A stretch of 64,000 nt of DNA from Hydractinia symbiolongicarpus (GCF_029227915.1 NC_079887.1:7936001-8000000); one strand, 5' to 3'. Shown: positions 25,899 through 37,405, counted from the stretch's first letter. Made by a program: numbers and translations. Notes: generated by a model not told the origin, from the sequence alone.

Positions 25899-26205
25899 GG
25901 CGGGTTTCCACTCAAACGAATGTAGTCGAATCGAACGACGTCGACTAAAAATACAACATTGCATAATTTTCATCGATCGACGTCGACCTGTCGGTTGAAT
26001 TCGGCACAATTCCTCGAGAAGTTTTAAAAACAGTCTCAATAAACAAGAAGTTTGTAGGGAAACGGCTAAGAGATTTTAGAAGAATATTTAAAAATATTTT
26101 TATTTTTCGTCTTTATATATATTATTTCATATCAAATTTATATATATTATTTCATAATCAAATTTTCGACGTCGATCGATTCGACCGCATCCGTTTAAGT
26201 TTGAA
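25899..26205. mobile_element. Foldback MITE with GACGTCGA-rich arms
   Basis: The left end is AGGCGGGTTTCCACTCAAAC followed by GACGTCGAC words. The right end has TCGACGTCGATCGATTCGAC and a degraded CCGTTTAAGT. A collapsed relative is the palindrome at 14041. About 300 bp, non-coding. Confidence 0.6.
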
Positions 26206-26404
26206 TTACTTTTCCTGTGACTTTAAAATCCGTCACGGTAAATTAGAATACAATAGAAAAATTCTTAGCTTACGAAAATATTTCTATTTATCACATGATT
26301 AATTCCAGCCAATCAAAAAGGTAATTAGTATATAAATTATATAAAATACTAAACATAGTTTTTAAGCAATGTTTTATAGGCGCTTTTAGTATAATCGACG
26401 TTCC

Positions 26405-26492
26405 CGGTCACAGACGGACAAACAAAGTTTTACTATTATTACAATAGACTAGCTGATACCCCGTGCATAAACCCACGGGTTCGCCTGTTATT
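26405..26492 (+). repeat. Fragment of a dispersed repeat 3' end
   Basis: ACAGACGGACAAACAAAGTT, then an ATTATTACAATAGA tail, then TGATACCCCGTGCATAAACCCACGGGT. The first part matches the right end of the 20806-21520 repeat; the CCGTG/CACGG part forms a short hairpin. Probably two abutting fragments. Confidence 0.45.
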
Positions 26493-26494
26493 TA

Positions 26495-27538
26495 TAGTCT
26501 ACTCTCGATAAGTGGAACCCCAAATATGAGGGACTTTCGTTTAGTGGAACTAATTTCCCCGGTCCCTTGGATTTTGATTAACAAACCTCTCTTATTTTAT
26601 TCCGATAAGTGGAACCTTCGATAAGTGGAACCATTAGAATAATATTTATTCATATAAGTGGAACTTTCCCAAAGGAAAAATCATCTACTACCTTCGAATC
26701 ACTTTAATCACAATATAGTAAAGTATAAATAATAAAGTAAACAAGTCACATATTTCTATAATTCGAACGAGTGCTCAGTCCCTGTCAATTTTTCTTAAAA
26801 AACTCCTATAGAAAACTTTCTACAATTCGAAACTTTCTATAATTGGAACAGTTTTTTAGTCCCTTCAGCACAATTCTCTCCTTAATTCGAATGTCAGAGT
26901 GTAAACAAGGCTTTGACAAATTCAAATTACACCATTCTTGGTGTCGTCCCGAGAAAAGCACTTGGTGATGCAACTCGTATTGTCGAACGTGATTGCCTCT
27001 CCAATGTAAAGCAATCAAATATTCAGCAGTTTTTCAAATACAGTTTCTTTTTTGTGTAAACTATGAAAATAAAGATTGAATGAAACTCGAATTGTGTTTT
27101 CTTGATTTTGAAAGTAACGTAATTACTCTCTGTCATTTGAATTTTTACTCTCTGAAGCTGCAATTTCGAATTACAGAGACTTTCTATTATTCGAATCTCT
27201 CTATAATTGAAACAAAAAATTTTATCCTTTGGAATTTGAAATAGGGAGAGTCAACTGTAGTATAAAAGATTATTTTTCATAACTTCATTGCTAAGAAAAT
27301 CATCATGTGGAACATAAATATCTATAACGCATTTTCTTTTGTTCCTCCCCCTGTTTTTAATTATTCGTAAAATCCTCGGTTTCCTGAGATTTTAGATTAG
27401 AGAGAAGTTCGATAAGTAGAACATTATTTCGGTTTCATAGAGGTTCCACTTATCGAGCAATTTAGATAAGTGGAGCATTCAATAATCACAACCATTTTTT
27501 TCGGTCCTGTGGAGGTTCCACTTATCGAGAGTAGACTG
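26495..27538. mobile_element. pogo/Tigger-like element, TA-flanked
   Basis: The terminal inverted repeat is AGTCTACTCTCGATAAGTGG at the left and its reverse complement at the right (CCACTTATCGAGAGTAGACT), flanked by TA. Inside are many internal copies of GATAAGTGGAAC. It is about 1.04 kb without transposase. The CAGT...ACTG ends with a TA target are typical of the Tc1/mariner-pogo group. A second family member is nested at 26752-27257, and a third, truncated relative of the outer element lies at 42949. Confidence 0.75.
26752..27257. mobile_element. Nested, left-truncated pogo-like element
   Basis: The sequence starts within TATAATTCGAACGAGTGCTC and ends with AGGGAGAGTCAACTG followed by TA. 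Both match the 33085-33420 element, whose left terminus is absent here. It lies wholly within the GATAAGTGG element, so it inserted later. Confidence 0.65.
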
Positions 27539-27806
27539 TATTGAAATTCGTGTTTTCGCCAAATGACTTTTTTCTTGCACACAAAGAGACAGCTGAAATA
27601 CACCTATCATTTAAGAGATCATAATATTAATAGATAACTTTAAAACTTTAAAAGAACGAAATCTTATTGGGTTGTTAACCATAGTTGAAATGGAGATGTT
27701 AAGAAAGGTCATGTAAGTTACTTGTTAGAGAAATCACCTGCTTAATGAATTCAAAATGCTTAAAGAAGAAAAGTATAATAGCTTATGAAAAAGGTATTCC
27801 ACGGTT

Positions 27807-30800
27807 TCAAAATTTGAGAAATCGAAACACTTTTATTGCAGTTGCCGTGCACGTATCTGCAACTTCCCGCGGCTTTAGAGATAAACACTTGGCTATGCAT
27901 TTGATTATAATCGACAACGTGCAAGGTTCGTTATCAGTGTAGCAGTGCTCCAACAGACTTTGGCTGACGGCGTCGATCTCTTCACGAGGAGAGTTTGGTG
28001 TCATGTAAGGCGCGTTGCTATGAACTATAATGCGATCAAGGGGAAGAGTGCCATCCATGATTGCTTCACGTAGAGCTTTACCATGCTTTTCTGAAAAAGA
28101 AAACATAAAAAACATCCAAAGAACGATAAGTTAGTTTATACAAAATGTAAACGCTTATTGTAGGTGCTGTAGCAACCTAGGAGCCCATGGTGAACACCTC
28201 CTCTCCCACCCTACCCTCAAATTTAAGTTAATATCATGGTTAATATAAGAATTATAGAGACTTATGCATAAGATGTGTTTAAACCAATCTAGTGGGTTAA
28301 AATTTCTTGATTTGCCCCTCGCCTTTGAAATTCGGTTTCTGCTGCAGTCCTGATTGTTATACCTTTGCATACGTATCCTGTCACACCAATATAAAACCCC
28401 TTATCTACGTAGGTTATGATCTCTTCCGGTGTTCCAGTAAAGCAGAAAACAATCACAGGAGGCAGACATTTAATTTCTTTTAAGACATTCATGACTTCTG
28501 TATGTGAAGCACGTTCTACAACCAATAAAGGCTTTTGGTAACGCACGGCCAACTTCACCTGAAACGCAATAAACTTAAAGATGTTTATGTGTATTATTAT
28601 TATGTGTATTATTACTTTCTTGTACTAAAATCACTTACTATCGGAGTTTTTCTTATTCAGGTTACAGTCTACCTTATCTCAGTAATATTATGTTATCGCC
28701 AAGGCACAAAAAGTTATAGAAAACCGCATCAAAGTTTTCTTTTCCGGGATAGAAATTGACGCAGGTTAGAGATCAAATGATGCTGTCGTACATGAGTTTA
28801 TCGCAGATTGAAGAAGATTTGATGAAGAGTTGTTTTTTTTAGTACTTAATCTACGTTTTAATACATCGTTTGGTCAACTGTAGAGCGCGATGACTATGTA
28901 CATGAGACTGATCGCGAAAATTAACTAACCCAAGTAAAAAATAAATGATTCGTTAATTTTAAGCAATAAGTTATTGAATGTTTAATAAATTATAAAGGGG
29001 TGTAACGAGAAATGATTTAACTTTTGAAACAAACTGACAAACGCGTCTACGAAGAGTAAAATAAAAAAAACATCAACACAAAGAAACTCACCTGTAGAAT
29101 AAAAGCTGTTTCTTGGATATTTCTTGGTGAATAGCCGCGGAAAAAGTCTAGACCGACCTCACCAACAGCAACAACTTCCGGAAGCTTGATCAATTCTTCC
29201 AGTTGACTGAGAGTGTTATCTGTCCAGTCATCTTTGACGAAATGAGGATGAACACCGACTGCTGCGTATAAAATATTTGGTCTTGTCTTCGCCATTACAA
29301 CTGCTGATTTAGATCCGTTTAGTTTCAATCCAGTAACTATTATCTTCTGTACACCAGCAGCTAGGGCGCGTGCAATGACATAATCTGGGGAAGTTTTAAA
29401 TCTAGAAAATATAACTTGGAGCATATAAAAAAAGAAAACTCGGCTACATTCTATAAATTGTATTTGATTTTATGTTGTTTCGTGACCTTTAAAACTATTT
29501 CGAACTATGAAGCAGAGAACGAAAACACCCAATTTGTTACTCTACATACAATTTGGTGGGTTTTATTTTCCAATAACAACTAGAGTGTAGAGCTTCAAAT
29601 GTACAAATAGCTGCTTTTGGCTTTCACATCATTGTATAACTTGTATTTTGCTCACAGAACGTTTAATAGAATGGTCAAGAAGAAACTGTATGGTAACTCA
29701 AGGTGTCACTTTTTAAAATGTTGCAGGTCGGAGTTAGACTTCTGTTTTCTATCGATGTTTTTTACCTTTTAATAGAAAGGCAACAATGTGTCCTACCTTT
29801 TGGCTACAGTATTCTTTCCAATTAACGGAAACTCTACCAGACGGGCACCTCTGATTAGCGGACACTTTTTCCATGCACCGGCCATTTTCTGGTCAAAGTC
29901 TCATAAAAAACTTTCTAATTTGCGGACACTCAATTAGCGGACAGTTAGTCTTTTTTTTTTCTTCAATTAGCGGACAGTCCAAAAAATTAGGGAGCAGCAT
30001 ACAAACATAATAAAAAATGGAATAATTTTAAAATATTTATTTTAAACACTTTGAAACTTTACAAAAACTGTCGGCTTTTACAGCCTCGAGTTTCTTTGCA
30101 AACCAGTCAATCAACTTTTGTTGTCCATAAAACTTATATATAACTGGTATTTCCAGACCATATCCACCTCCACGATTAACCCTCTCTCCACAAATCTCAG
30201 CTAATCGAAGTGTTCGGGACTTTCAAGAACATGAAAGATATTTTTGATGTGTTTTGTAACCAACAATGCTTTCGTTTTGTAAAGAATCTGGAGTTGATGT
30301 AGAAGAGGTTTCATGAGAGTGTAACGATTTTGAAAATGATGACGTTGTAGAGAAGATCACCACGCATGAAGCGCTTGAACTTGAAAGATTTCAATATAGA
30401 AGAAAGAACTTTTTTATCTTCACTTATAGACAGACTGAAATTATTTGAGTCAGGAACTTAAAACAACAATCTTTAAATTTTTTTCTCCACGTAAAGTTTT
30501 TTTAAAAAATCTTTTCGTTAATTTAGTTGATATTATGATGTTGGTATTTGTTTGTTATTTTAATACAAAAGTTATATTACGTTTAATTTAGTTGTTTTCT
30601 TCTTTTTTCGTGTCTAATTCCAGCGCAATACCCGCTAATTTTTTAAGTTACACATTTCGTATACAAAATTGCATTTTCTTCAAATTTTGAGCTTGCATTG
30701 CAAAACTTTCCAAAATGCGGACACCTCTAATTAGCGGACACTTTGTTCATACACCAACAGTGTCCTCTAATTAGAGAGAATACTGTATTTTGGAGTTAGA

Positions 30801-32873
30801 CAAAAATAGCATGATTTTTAAACTCTATCCCCTACTAGGTTATGACCGTGAGGGGGGGGGATCCTAACTTTTCATAGGCTTGTACAAACTGAAATAAACT
30901 TGACACACTAGCACTACGTCACAAAAGGAACAGAATAGCAGCAATAAATTTTTGCTTATGTCAGCACTTTTATTAAAAGCTTGAAATTTGTTCTAAATAC
31001 CACTATCTGCTAAAAGTTCAATTATTTTATTTCTAGATCGAATTTTTACATTCTGTTTGAAGTTTCTGAGGATAATCCTAATAACAGTTATTATGACGAT
31101 ATCATAAAGATATTTAGGGGTGGTTTCAAGTTACAACCAATATTAAAGACTCTGACAGGTATGGGACCTAATAATTTGGCATGTTGAAATTAGTAAGCAT
31201 AATGGCCATGCAGCATAGCATAAAGAAGTTATTAAAAAAACCGTCAGGGGGTAAGGTGGCAACTTTTTTCTTTTTTCTTAAAAGCAAAAGTCAGTTAAAT
31301 AGCTCTGTTTTGAGTTATTAGTTTTTTAAGGGCTAAAACGCTTTCCATTTTCAATACAAGGGAGCAGATTTCGTTCCAAAATCAAGCTCATTTCCAGAGG
31401 TTCTTGCGTTTTATGACATCGAGGCCAGCGACAAATAAACCCCTGGTACAAACTGGTGATTTCTGTAATGCAACTGATTTATTTCCGCCATAGATAATTT
31501 ATTCACGTGTCATAATATATGCAACGATTTTCTATAAAGAAGGCTGATTTTTTTACAAAAACATTAAAAGATTAGAGGAATTCTGCCAATGACAAAACCA
31601 AAAAATTGTGAGTTCAGCAGTGAATATTTTTAGGAAAGATCTTATTTTGGTAGACTTTTCTTTGTTAACATTTTAAATAAAAATAACGGTTTTTTTAAAG
31701 CTGTTTGAGAACATGACATTTGGCAATTTAGCTAAGTGAGAAAAGACATGTAGCTAAGCAGTTAGCTAGCTATCTTGCTAACATTTACATAGGCAGGTGT
31801 AATAAGCCATTACGAAATACAAATAAATCTTATTTTTTTACTTATAGTTTGCGGTGAGCCAGCTAAATACATCTTTCAAGTTGTAACAACTTTTTGACCA
31901 CTTAAACAAGTTTAAATTTTTTTTGATCTGTTATGTATAGCATACACATCACAATTGTATTACCTGTTGTATTCTTGAAAGTGCTCTATGCTATCGTAAA
32001 TAGCTAATTCATGCAAGAAGGTCCTTCCTTCTCCATTTTGAAATGTGCGCGCTCATCAAGAATTTGTAAAAAACTGTACTCCTTTAATAGATGTTCTTGA
32101 CAGTGACAAAGAAATTAATGGTAATTTCTTACCTCACATTAGTTAGGTTAACACCGCAGTCAACAAGATGGAATATCTGATCAGCTGGCAGAGTCGGCAA
32201 CCAAGATTTGTTTTTGGCGGTGTGTTGTTTTTGACTATACTTATTTCTTCTCCCTTTAACGACGCCCTTTATTTGCACATCCCGAACAATGTCTTTCTCT
32301 TCATTTAAAGCACTTTTAGCTTCCTCGATCACCATATTTTTCCCCCCAACTTCCATGCCGTTAAAACCAACAATTAAGTCACTAAGATGTTCTGGTATCT
32401 CAACAAACGCAAAATTTTTCGACTTTCCAGTCTTTTTACATGTTGCTAACTCAACGTGACAGTTACTTCTGAGATCAGTTGAAGCTTCAGTGGCGAAAAG
32501 CTCAATCAAATCTTCCGCAGTAACGTTGGTGCAGAGATTACCTAAACTTATTATTATAAAGAACTTTTATTTTCAGCTCCTTGTAAGATTTTTGAGAATA
32601 CAGTTAATTTAACATTTGGTGAGTAAAATATTTGAGATCTGTTTCCCAAATAAGTTTTAATCATGGCAGTTTAAAAGCAGGTTCTGGGGTAGACAAAATC
32701 TGAAAAATTAGATTTTTTTCTCAATATTATCATATTGAGGTAGCTGTTTATTCATTCACAAACGATGTTGATTTTCGAGTAGTTAATGCAAATCTTTATA
32801 AACACAAACGAATACCATTCTCACCTACGTACAGTCTTTTCTTTTCAGTGTTAACTGAAGCCTCATAAGACAT
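27807..32873 (-). CDS. RRM-TatD fusion protein, probable pseudonuclease
   Basis: Five exons: 32873-32825, 32541-32133, 29401-29092, 28558-28363 and 28090-27807; 1248 nt, 415 aa, all GT-AG and in phase. Residues about 13-90 form an RNA recognition motif: RNP2 is split across the first intron (LYVGNL) and the RNP1-like stretch is KSKNFAFVEI. A basic linker follows, then a TatD metal-dependent nuclease fold from about 140 (DCGVNLTN; VGVHPHF; AVGEVGLDF). TatD enzymes use a Glu, two His and an Asp as metal ligands. The Glu is kept (E234), but the aligned His positions are V270 (PLLVVER) and F294 (IVFCFTG), and the Asp is N347 (VHSNAP). It therefore looks like an RNA-binding protein with a catalytically dead TatD domain. 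Intron 2 carries a 979-bp transposon. Confidence 0.85.
29807..30785. mobile_element. pogo-like element in TatD intron 2
   Basis: The left end TACAGTATTCTTTCCAATTA and the right end AATTAGAGAGAATACTGTA are inverted repeats with TA at both sides. Internal copies of AATTAGCGGACA repeat near both ends. A degraded coding trace may lie around 30080-30120 on the minus strand, but there is no intact transposase. Confidence 0.72.
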
Positions 32874-33084
32874 TTTTATCCGCTAAAATGCACAATTAAT
32901 ATAAGTTAAAAACAACTACACTATTATAGATTGAATACTGAAAACGTGGCATCATTTTCGTATATACTTGGCCGAGCTTTCCAGGTCTTTTACACTTAGC
33001 ATTTAATGGCAGTTCTTCTAACGAGTCGTTGAAAAAAGTAACGCCGTTCGAGGCGTGGTATAAGTTTGATTATTTTTAAGCTTA

Positions 33085-33420
33085 CTGTTGACTCCCTCTA
33101 ATTCGAATCTCTTTTATTCGAATATTTTTATAATTCGAACGAGTGCTCAGTCACCGTCAATTTCTCTTAACAAACTCTTATAAAGAACTTTCTACAATTC
33201 AAACTATATAATTCGAAACTTTCTATAATTCAAACAGTTTTTCAGTCCCTTCAGCACGATTCTTTCCCTAATTCGTATATTGAATAACGTAATTTCTCTC
33301 TGTTATTCGAATTTCACCCTCTGAAGCTGAAAATTCGGAGACTTTCTACAATTCAAATCTCTCTATAATTCGAACTAAAAAATTTACAATGGGAGAATTC
33401 GAATTAGGGAGAATCAACTG
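33085..33420. mobile_element. pogo-like MITE, complete
   Basis: It is bounded by TA. The left end CTGTTGACTCCCTCTAATTC and the right end GAATTAGGGAGAATCAACTG are inverted. Internal copies of ATAATTCGAA repeat. At 336 bp without coding capacity, it is the complete reference for the nested copy at 26752-27257. Confidence 0.75.
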
Positions 33421-33599
33421 TATTTACTTGTTGGTATTAAGTACCCATTCAATAGTCATCACCTTAACACAACTTTAATAATTGTGCCTGTGTTTATTTC
33501 TTTCTTTATTTATTTATTGCAATGGCTTGAAAGAAAAATTTTTTCTTAACACCTGGAAAAGATGTTCGTGGTAAAAACACTTTAAAAATTTAGAAAACC

Positions 33600-33890
33600 A
33601 CGTGCTATATTTTGTAATATGCTTCCTGAGCGACTTTTTACCAGCTTTTTCCTGGACCTGTTTCTTAAGTATTCAACAAGGTCCGTGGAAAAATCTACTT
33701 AGGCAGAATAATAATGAAAAAATAGGTTGTTTTAGATGTTTTGCTTACGTCAGTAGTGCAGATAAAAAAAATGAACCCGTTTCTTAAGCAGTCGATAAGG
33801 ACTGTGGAAAAATCCATTTTATCTTTATTTTGTAATAGACTTCTTGGGCGACTTTTTCCCAGCTTTTCCTGGATTTGAATTTGTTTCAGC
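33600..33890 (+). repeat. Two diverged direct copies of a dispersed repeat
   Basis: TTTTGTAATA followed by GCTTCCTGAGCGACTTTTTA at about 33610, and TTTTGTAATA followed by GACTTCTTGGGCGACTTTTT at about 33830, are two copies of one unit. Each lies next to a (T/C)TTAAG...AAGG(T/A)C(C/T)GTGGAAAAATC block. The latter block also occurs at 20815. Confidence 0.55.
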
Positions 33891-33899
33891 AAGTGTTAA

Positions 33900-34660
33900 T
33901 ATTGAGTTGTTTTATTTAGGTATTTATTTTAGGCAAAGAACTTTAGACGCAGACGCCCAGTGTCTCCTAAACCCTCCCACTCCTACCTCTCAGAGGTACA
34001 CGGGCCAATAAAGACGTTTATGTTTTTCTGTAATCGCTGACTAAATATAGCCCCGTATTAATTTTATTCTCTTTCTAGTATTGTGTTTTTTTCCCAAATC
34101 GTGCCGTTATTTTTGAGTTACAAACTCCCGTCAATAGATCCACAGGACTATAAGTATTGTTTAATTGAGGGATCCCCGTCGTTCACATCAACACGATAAG
34201 ACTTAAATCGACATAATCATCACATATTATCTTTATATAGTTTTCATAAGGATTTCACGTTTTCTAGGTCATTTATGGAAATGCGTTTGTACACAACTTT
34301 GTTGGCGAAATAGTAGTGTAGTCAAGTTCACCCACTGTTTTCAATCAAAATATCGTTCATATAACTAACTTAAAAATTTTTAAAGATCTAGATTTTTTGT
34401 GCATAAAGTTTGCCTATGGAATTCTCTTGATTTTATCCTAATGTTGCCTTTTCTTTTTCTAAATGGTATAATTAGTACTTTCTTACCTACTCGAACGAAA
34501 TCTTTTTCTAAACTTTCTCTTACAACGCTGTTTTTCTCCAAGCACTCGTCAGCTATATACCATTTCAGATCAGCTGATATTTTGTACTGAAGGGAAATAC
34601 CCATGTCGGCGAAAAATAACCCGTCTGAATTGTCTTCTTATCGCAGCTGCACTCATATTA
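33900..34660. other. Gene-poor region
   Basis: No supported gene. Overlapping open frames on both strands at 34380-34604 are antisense shadows of one another, with no domain or splice context. Confidence 0.4.
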
Positions 34661-34663
34661 TAC

Positions 34664-34750
34664 CAGGGCTGGTTTCTACTTACATTAAAAATATAACAGG
34701 GCTGGCTTCCACTAGCATTTAAAATATAACAGGGCTGGTTTTTACTCAAT
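34664..34750 (+). repeat. Short tandem repeat, 3 x 33 bp
   Basis: The unit begins CAGGGCTGG at 34664, 34697 and 34730, joined by (T/C)TTCCACT-AAAATATAA sequence. The copies differ slightly. Confidence 0.75.
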
Positions 34751-34759
34751 GACCACTAA

Positions 34760-35255
34760 TTTCTGTTTGTCTGAAGTATTTCGTTAGTGAAGCAATGGAC
34801 ATGGTCACACTAATAAATATCCAAAGATGATTACGATCATTGACCGTCGATGACAGCTCCAGTTGTCGAAGCGCAGCCTAGAAAAAACTTGCTTGTTCAT
34901 GACATGATAATATCTATATTTTTTAATGACGATGACTGAACAGATAAGTGGTAATATTTTTAATGTTAAAGATGTTTAGAGAAATGCTGAATCGTTTTTG
35001 AAAAACAGTTTTTTATAATTATTATTACAACACTACTAACATAAACACAAAACAATTTTTGTTCAAATTTGCTTGTCCTTCACAAAACAAAAATAAAAAA
35101 AATCCCGAAAAATAAAAAAGGTCGTTTTTTGGAGAAAATGAAGACGTTGCAAGAAATAATGACGGCAGCATTAACTTTGTAGACGTCAAATCACTTTTTT
35201 TATTTTGTTTAGTTACTTTGCTAAGTTTAAAATTTAGATCGAAAACTAATTGTAC
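34760..35255. other. 3' flank of the glyoxalase-like gene
   Basis: AT-rich. An open frame at 35025-35366 on the minus strand overlaps the glyoxalase coding end in another frame and is a shadow. The text near 34865-34905 loosely resembles 44060-44090. Confidence 0.4.
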
Positions 35256-35259
35256 GAAA

Positions 35260-36270
35260 TTACAAGTTTTTGTCAGTCGTAATTTGAAGTAAAAAACCGT
35301 CTGGATCCTGTATAAACACATTTTCATCGCCGTTGGCGTCACGACGTACGTCAGTAGTAGTAACACTTTGTTTAATGTTTTCCAAGACGTCTGACGTCAC
35401 GTGCAGACAGATTCCAATGTGACCAAGTTTGCCTTCGCCGTCTCTGTCATTGGTTACAAAATGAATGTCCTCCGGCGTAGTGTGTCGGTGACGAATTTCC
35501 ACTTGGCAAAACTCTTTTCCATATAACCATTCTCTGTTCTCCACCGCAAAGAGAAGTTTATTAACTGGCTCTTCTTCGGTGTACGCAAAAAAATACAACG
35601 TAAAGGGCAATTTATTTCCCGGTTGTTCCTCGCACACGTGTTTCATTTTTAAAACATTCATGTAGAAATTACATGTGGGTTTCTTTGAACAGGCTTCCAG
35701 TGATATTTGACCGATACAAGGTAAATGATTTTTTGGTTGATCGAGACATCCTACCTCGCCTGAGTAAGGTTGAAAATTTTCTTTAAAAGTGTGTTGTAAT
35801 AACTCTATGCTATACCCGTTCGGATCCTTCAGGGAAGTTAAAAAACCAACATCCATAAATTGTTTACCATCTGATACTTTGTACCCATTCTTCCTAAAGC
35901 ATCCTACCGCTGCGTTTACGTCTGCCAAGGTTAACCCAATTTTCCAATATCCCTGATTTGCATAATCGGTTTTAAAGTTTTCATCCACCACAAAACAGAT
36001 TCCAGTGGGTTGATACGCTTCCGATTTTGGTGCATATGTAAAAGTATGCATTTTATTGTCATTCCAAGTGTAAGGATAGCCTTGTTTAGACACTGTTTTC
36101 ACTGCATATTTCATGCCACAAACATTGGCGTAAAAGTGAATAGTTTTCTCCAGATTTTCTTTCAGCATCCGCAATACGTTATATTTGATGTAAGACTGCA
36201 TATTTTTACTAGATAAGAGATACAAAGTTAGAATCGAACAGCCACGGAATCGTGACGTATTTAAAGTCAT
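35260..36270 (-). CDS. Two-domain glyoxalase I / VOC-family protein
   Basis: Single-exon frame of 336 codons with an ATG at 36270; Met24 (MQSYIKYNVLRML) is an alternative start. It has two VOC domains, residues about 28-162 and 185-333, the tandem layout of monomeric two-domain glyoxalase I. Domain 2 resembles lactoylglutathione lyase (FYMNVLKMK, YFFAYTEEE, KLGHIGI, FIQDPDGF). Aligned by eye to human GLO1, domain 2 keeps the metal ligands Gln188, Glu258 and His284 but has Gln329 for the last Glu. Domain 1 keeps Glu155 but has Lys110 for His and Val32 for Gln. Neither composite site looks complete, so methylglyoxal-detoxifying activity is doubtful. The intronless structure is unlike its multi-exon neighbours. 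Confidence 0.85.
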   Translation of the reverse strand: MTLNTSRFRGCSILTLYLLSSKNMQSYIKYNVLRMLKENLEKTIHFYANVCGMKYAVKTVSKQGYPYTWNDNKMHTFTYAPKSEAYQPTGICFVVDENFKTDYANQGYWKIGLTLADVNAAVGCFRKNGYKVSDGKQFMDVGFLTSLKDPNGYSIELLQHTFKENFQPYSGEVGCLDQPKNHLPCIGQISLEACSKKPTCNFYMNVLKMKHVCEEQPGNKLPFTLYFFAYTEEEPVNKLLFAVENREWLYGKEFCQVEIRHRHTTPEDIHFVTNDRDGEGKLGHIGICLHVTSDVLENIKQSVTTTDVRRDANGDENVFIQDPDGFLLQITTDKNL

Positions 36271-36279
36271 AATTTTCTT

Positions 36280-37190
36280 GCTACTTCCTGAAAAATTGCC
36301 TCGTGTCGCTGTAGCTTAAATATAAAAACTTTCTTTTCATATTTTCGTGGTCACAACATTTGGTTAAAGAATTATTAAATACAGTTCAAACAGAATATAT
36401 ATACTTTTTCTAAAGACATACCTTGTGTTTACAAACATTACCTAAATAAACAAACAAGTAAATGCTTTCTTAAGATTAAGTTATACTGTGATGTTGTTGT
36501 TTACAGATCAGATAATTCTTCATGTTAGCTAGTGTTGTGAACAGCTTGGTGCACAGAAATCTGGAAATCTCAAACACTGGAAAAAATATTTTTCGCCTAG
36601 AAAATATTATTTATGCGCACAAGAATTGTTGAAAAATGTATTGAATTTTTAAGGATTGTTTTAAAGTTTTTTTACAGCCAAATGTAATTCTCTTGTCGCT
36701 GCTTGAAATGCTTTACGAGTTATATTTTTTTATATAAGCCAATCTCTTTTGGGAATCAATCGCCCAGAGTTTTTTTTCGCTTTCTAATATGTGTGGCTGG
36801 CGCAAAAAAATAAATTCTGGTATTTTCCGGCTAAACTCTTAATGGGCTTCATAATACTGCACATTGATAGGTGGGTTGTTTCGGTACGAGCAGATGATAA
36901 ATATGCCCTTTGTGTTGTGGTAGTTGAAGTTACCAAGAATAAAATTGTAAAAAATATGCTGTTTGCAAAACTAATATATACGGCATAGATGTGACAAACA
37001 ACACTAGATACAAAAGGTACGTATGTCATGATGCTTCTGACACTTTCTTTTTTATTTGTCTTGCACTTTCTGATATTTTTTGCAGCTATTCTTATCCCAC
37101 TTTTACATTTGACTCCAGCTCAGCTACAATCTTGTTTTAAAACAGATAAAGCTATAGGTAAGCCTAGCCATGGCTGGCTGGTAATTAAAG
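36280..37190. other. Gene-poor 5' flank of the glyoxalase-like gene
   Basis: AT-rich DNA. The short frames at 36784-37029 on the two strands are mutual shadows with no domain. Confidence 0.4.
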
Positions 37191-37260
37191 AAGATGGTGT
37201 AGTGGTAGCGCATTCGACTTGTTATCACAAGATTTCAGGTTCGAGTCCCCACTCCGAAGC
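37191..37260 (+). repeat. tRNA-derived SINE head
   Basis: An A box TGGTGTAGTGG at 37195-37205 and a perfect B box GGTTCGAGTCC at 37238-37248, spaced as in tRNA genes. No closing acceptor stem is evident, and the sequence runs on into non-tRNA text, so this is a SINE head rather than a tRNA gene. Confidence 0.65.
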
Positions 37261-37405
37261 ACTTTAAATGCAGTGTTATCAGCCCATTCGGTGCTATCCA
37301 CTGACCGCTAACCGGCTTGTGTGGCAGGCAAGCAAGTTAGAGCAATGCTATACGTATCTATAGCGGTAATGTAACATAGTTACAGTGAGGGGAGGAAGAA
37401 CCAGC

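Noticed and set aside
37191-37260. Functional tRNA gene
   Set aside because: Both promoter boxes are present, but no acceptor stem pairs and the sequence continues as a SINE body.
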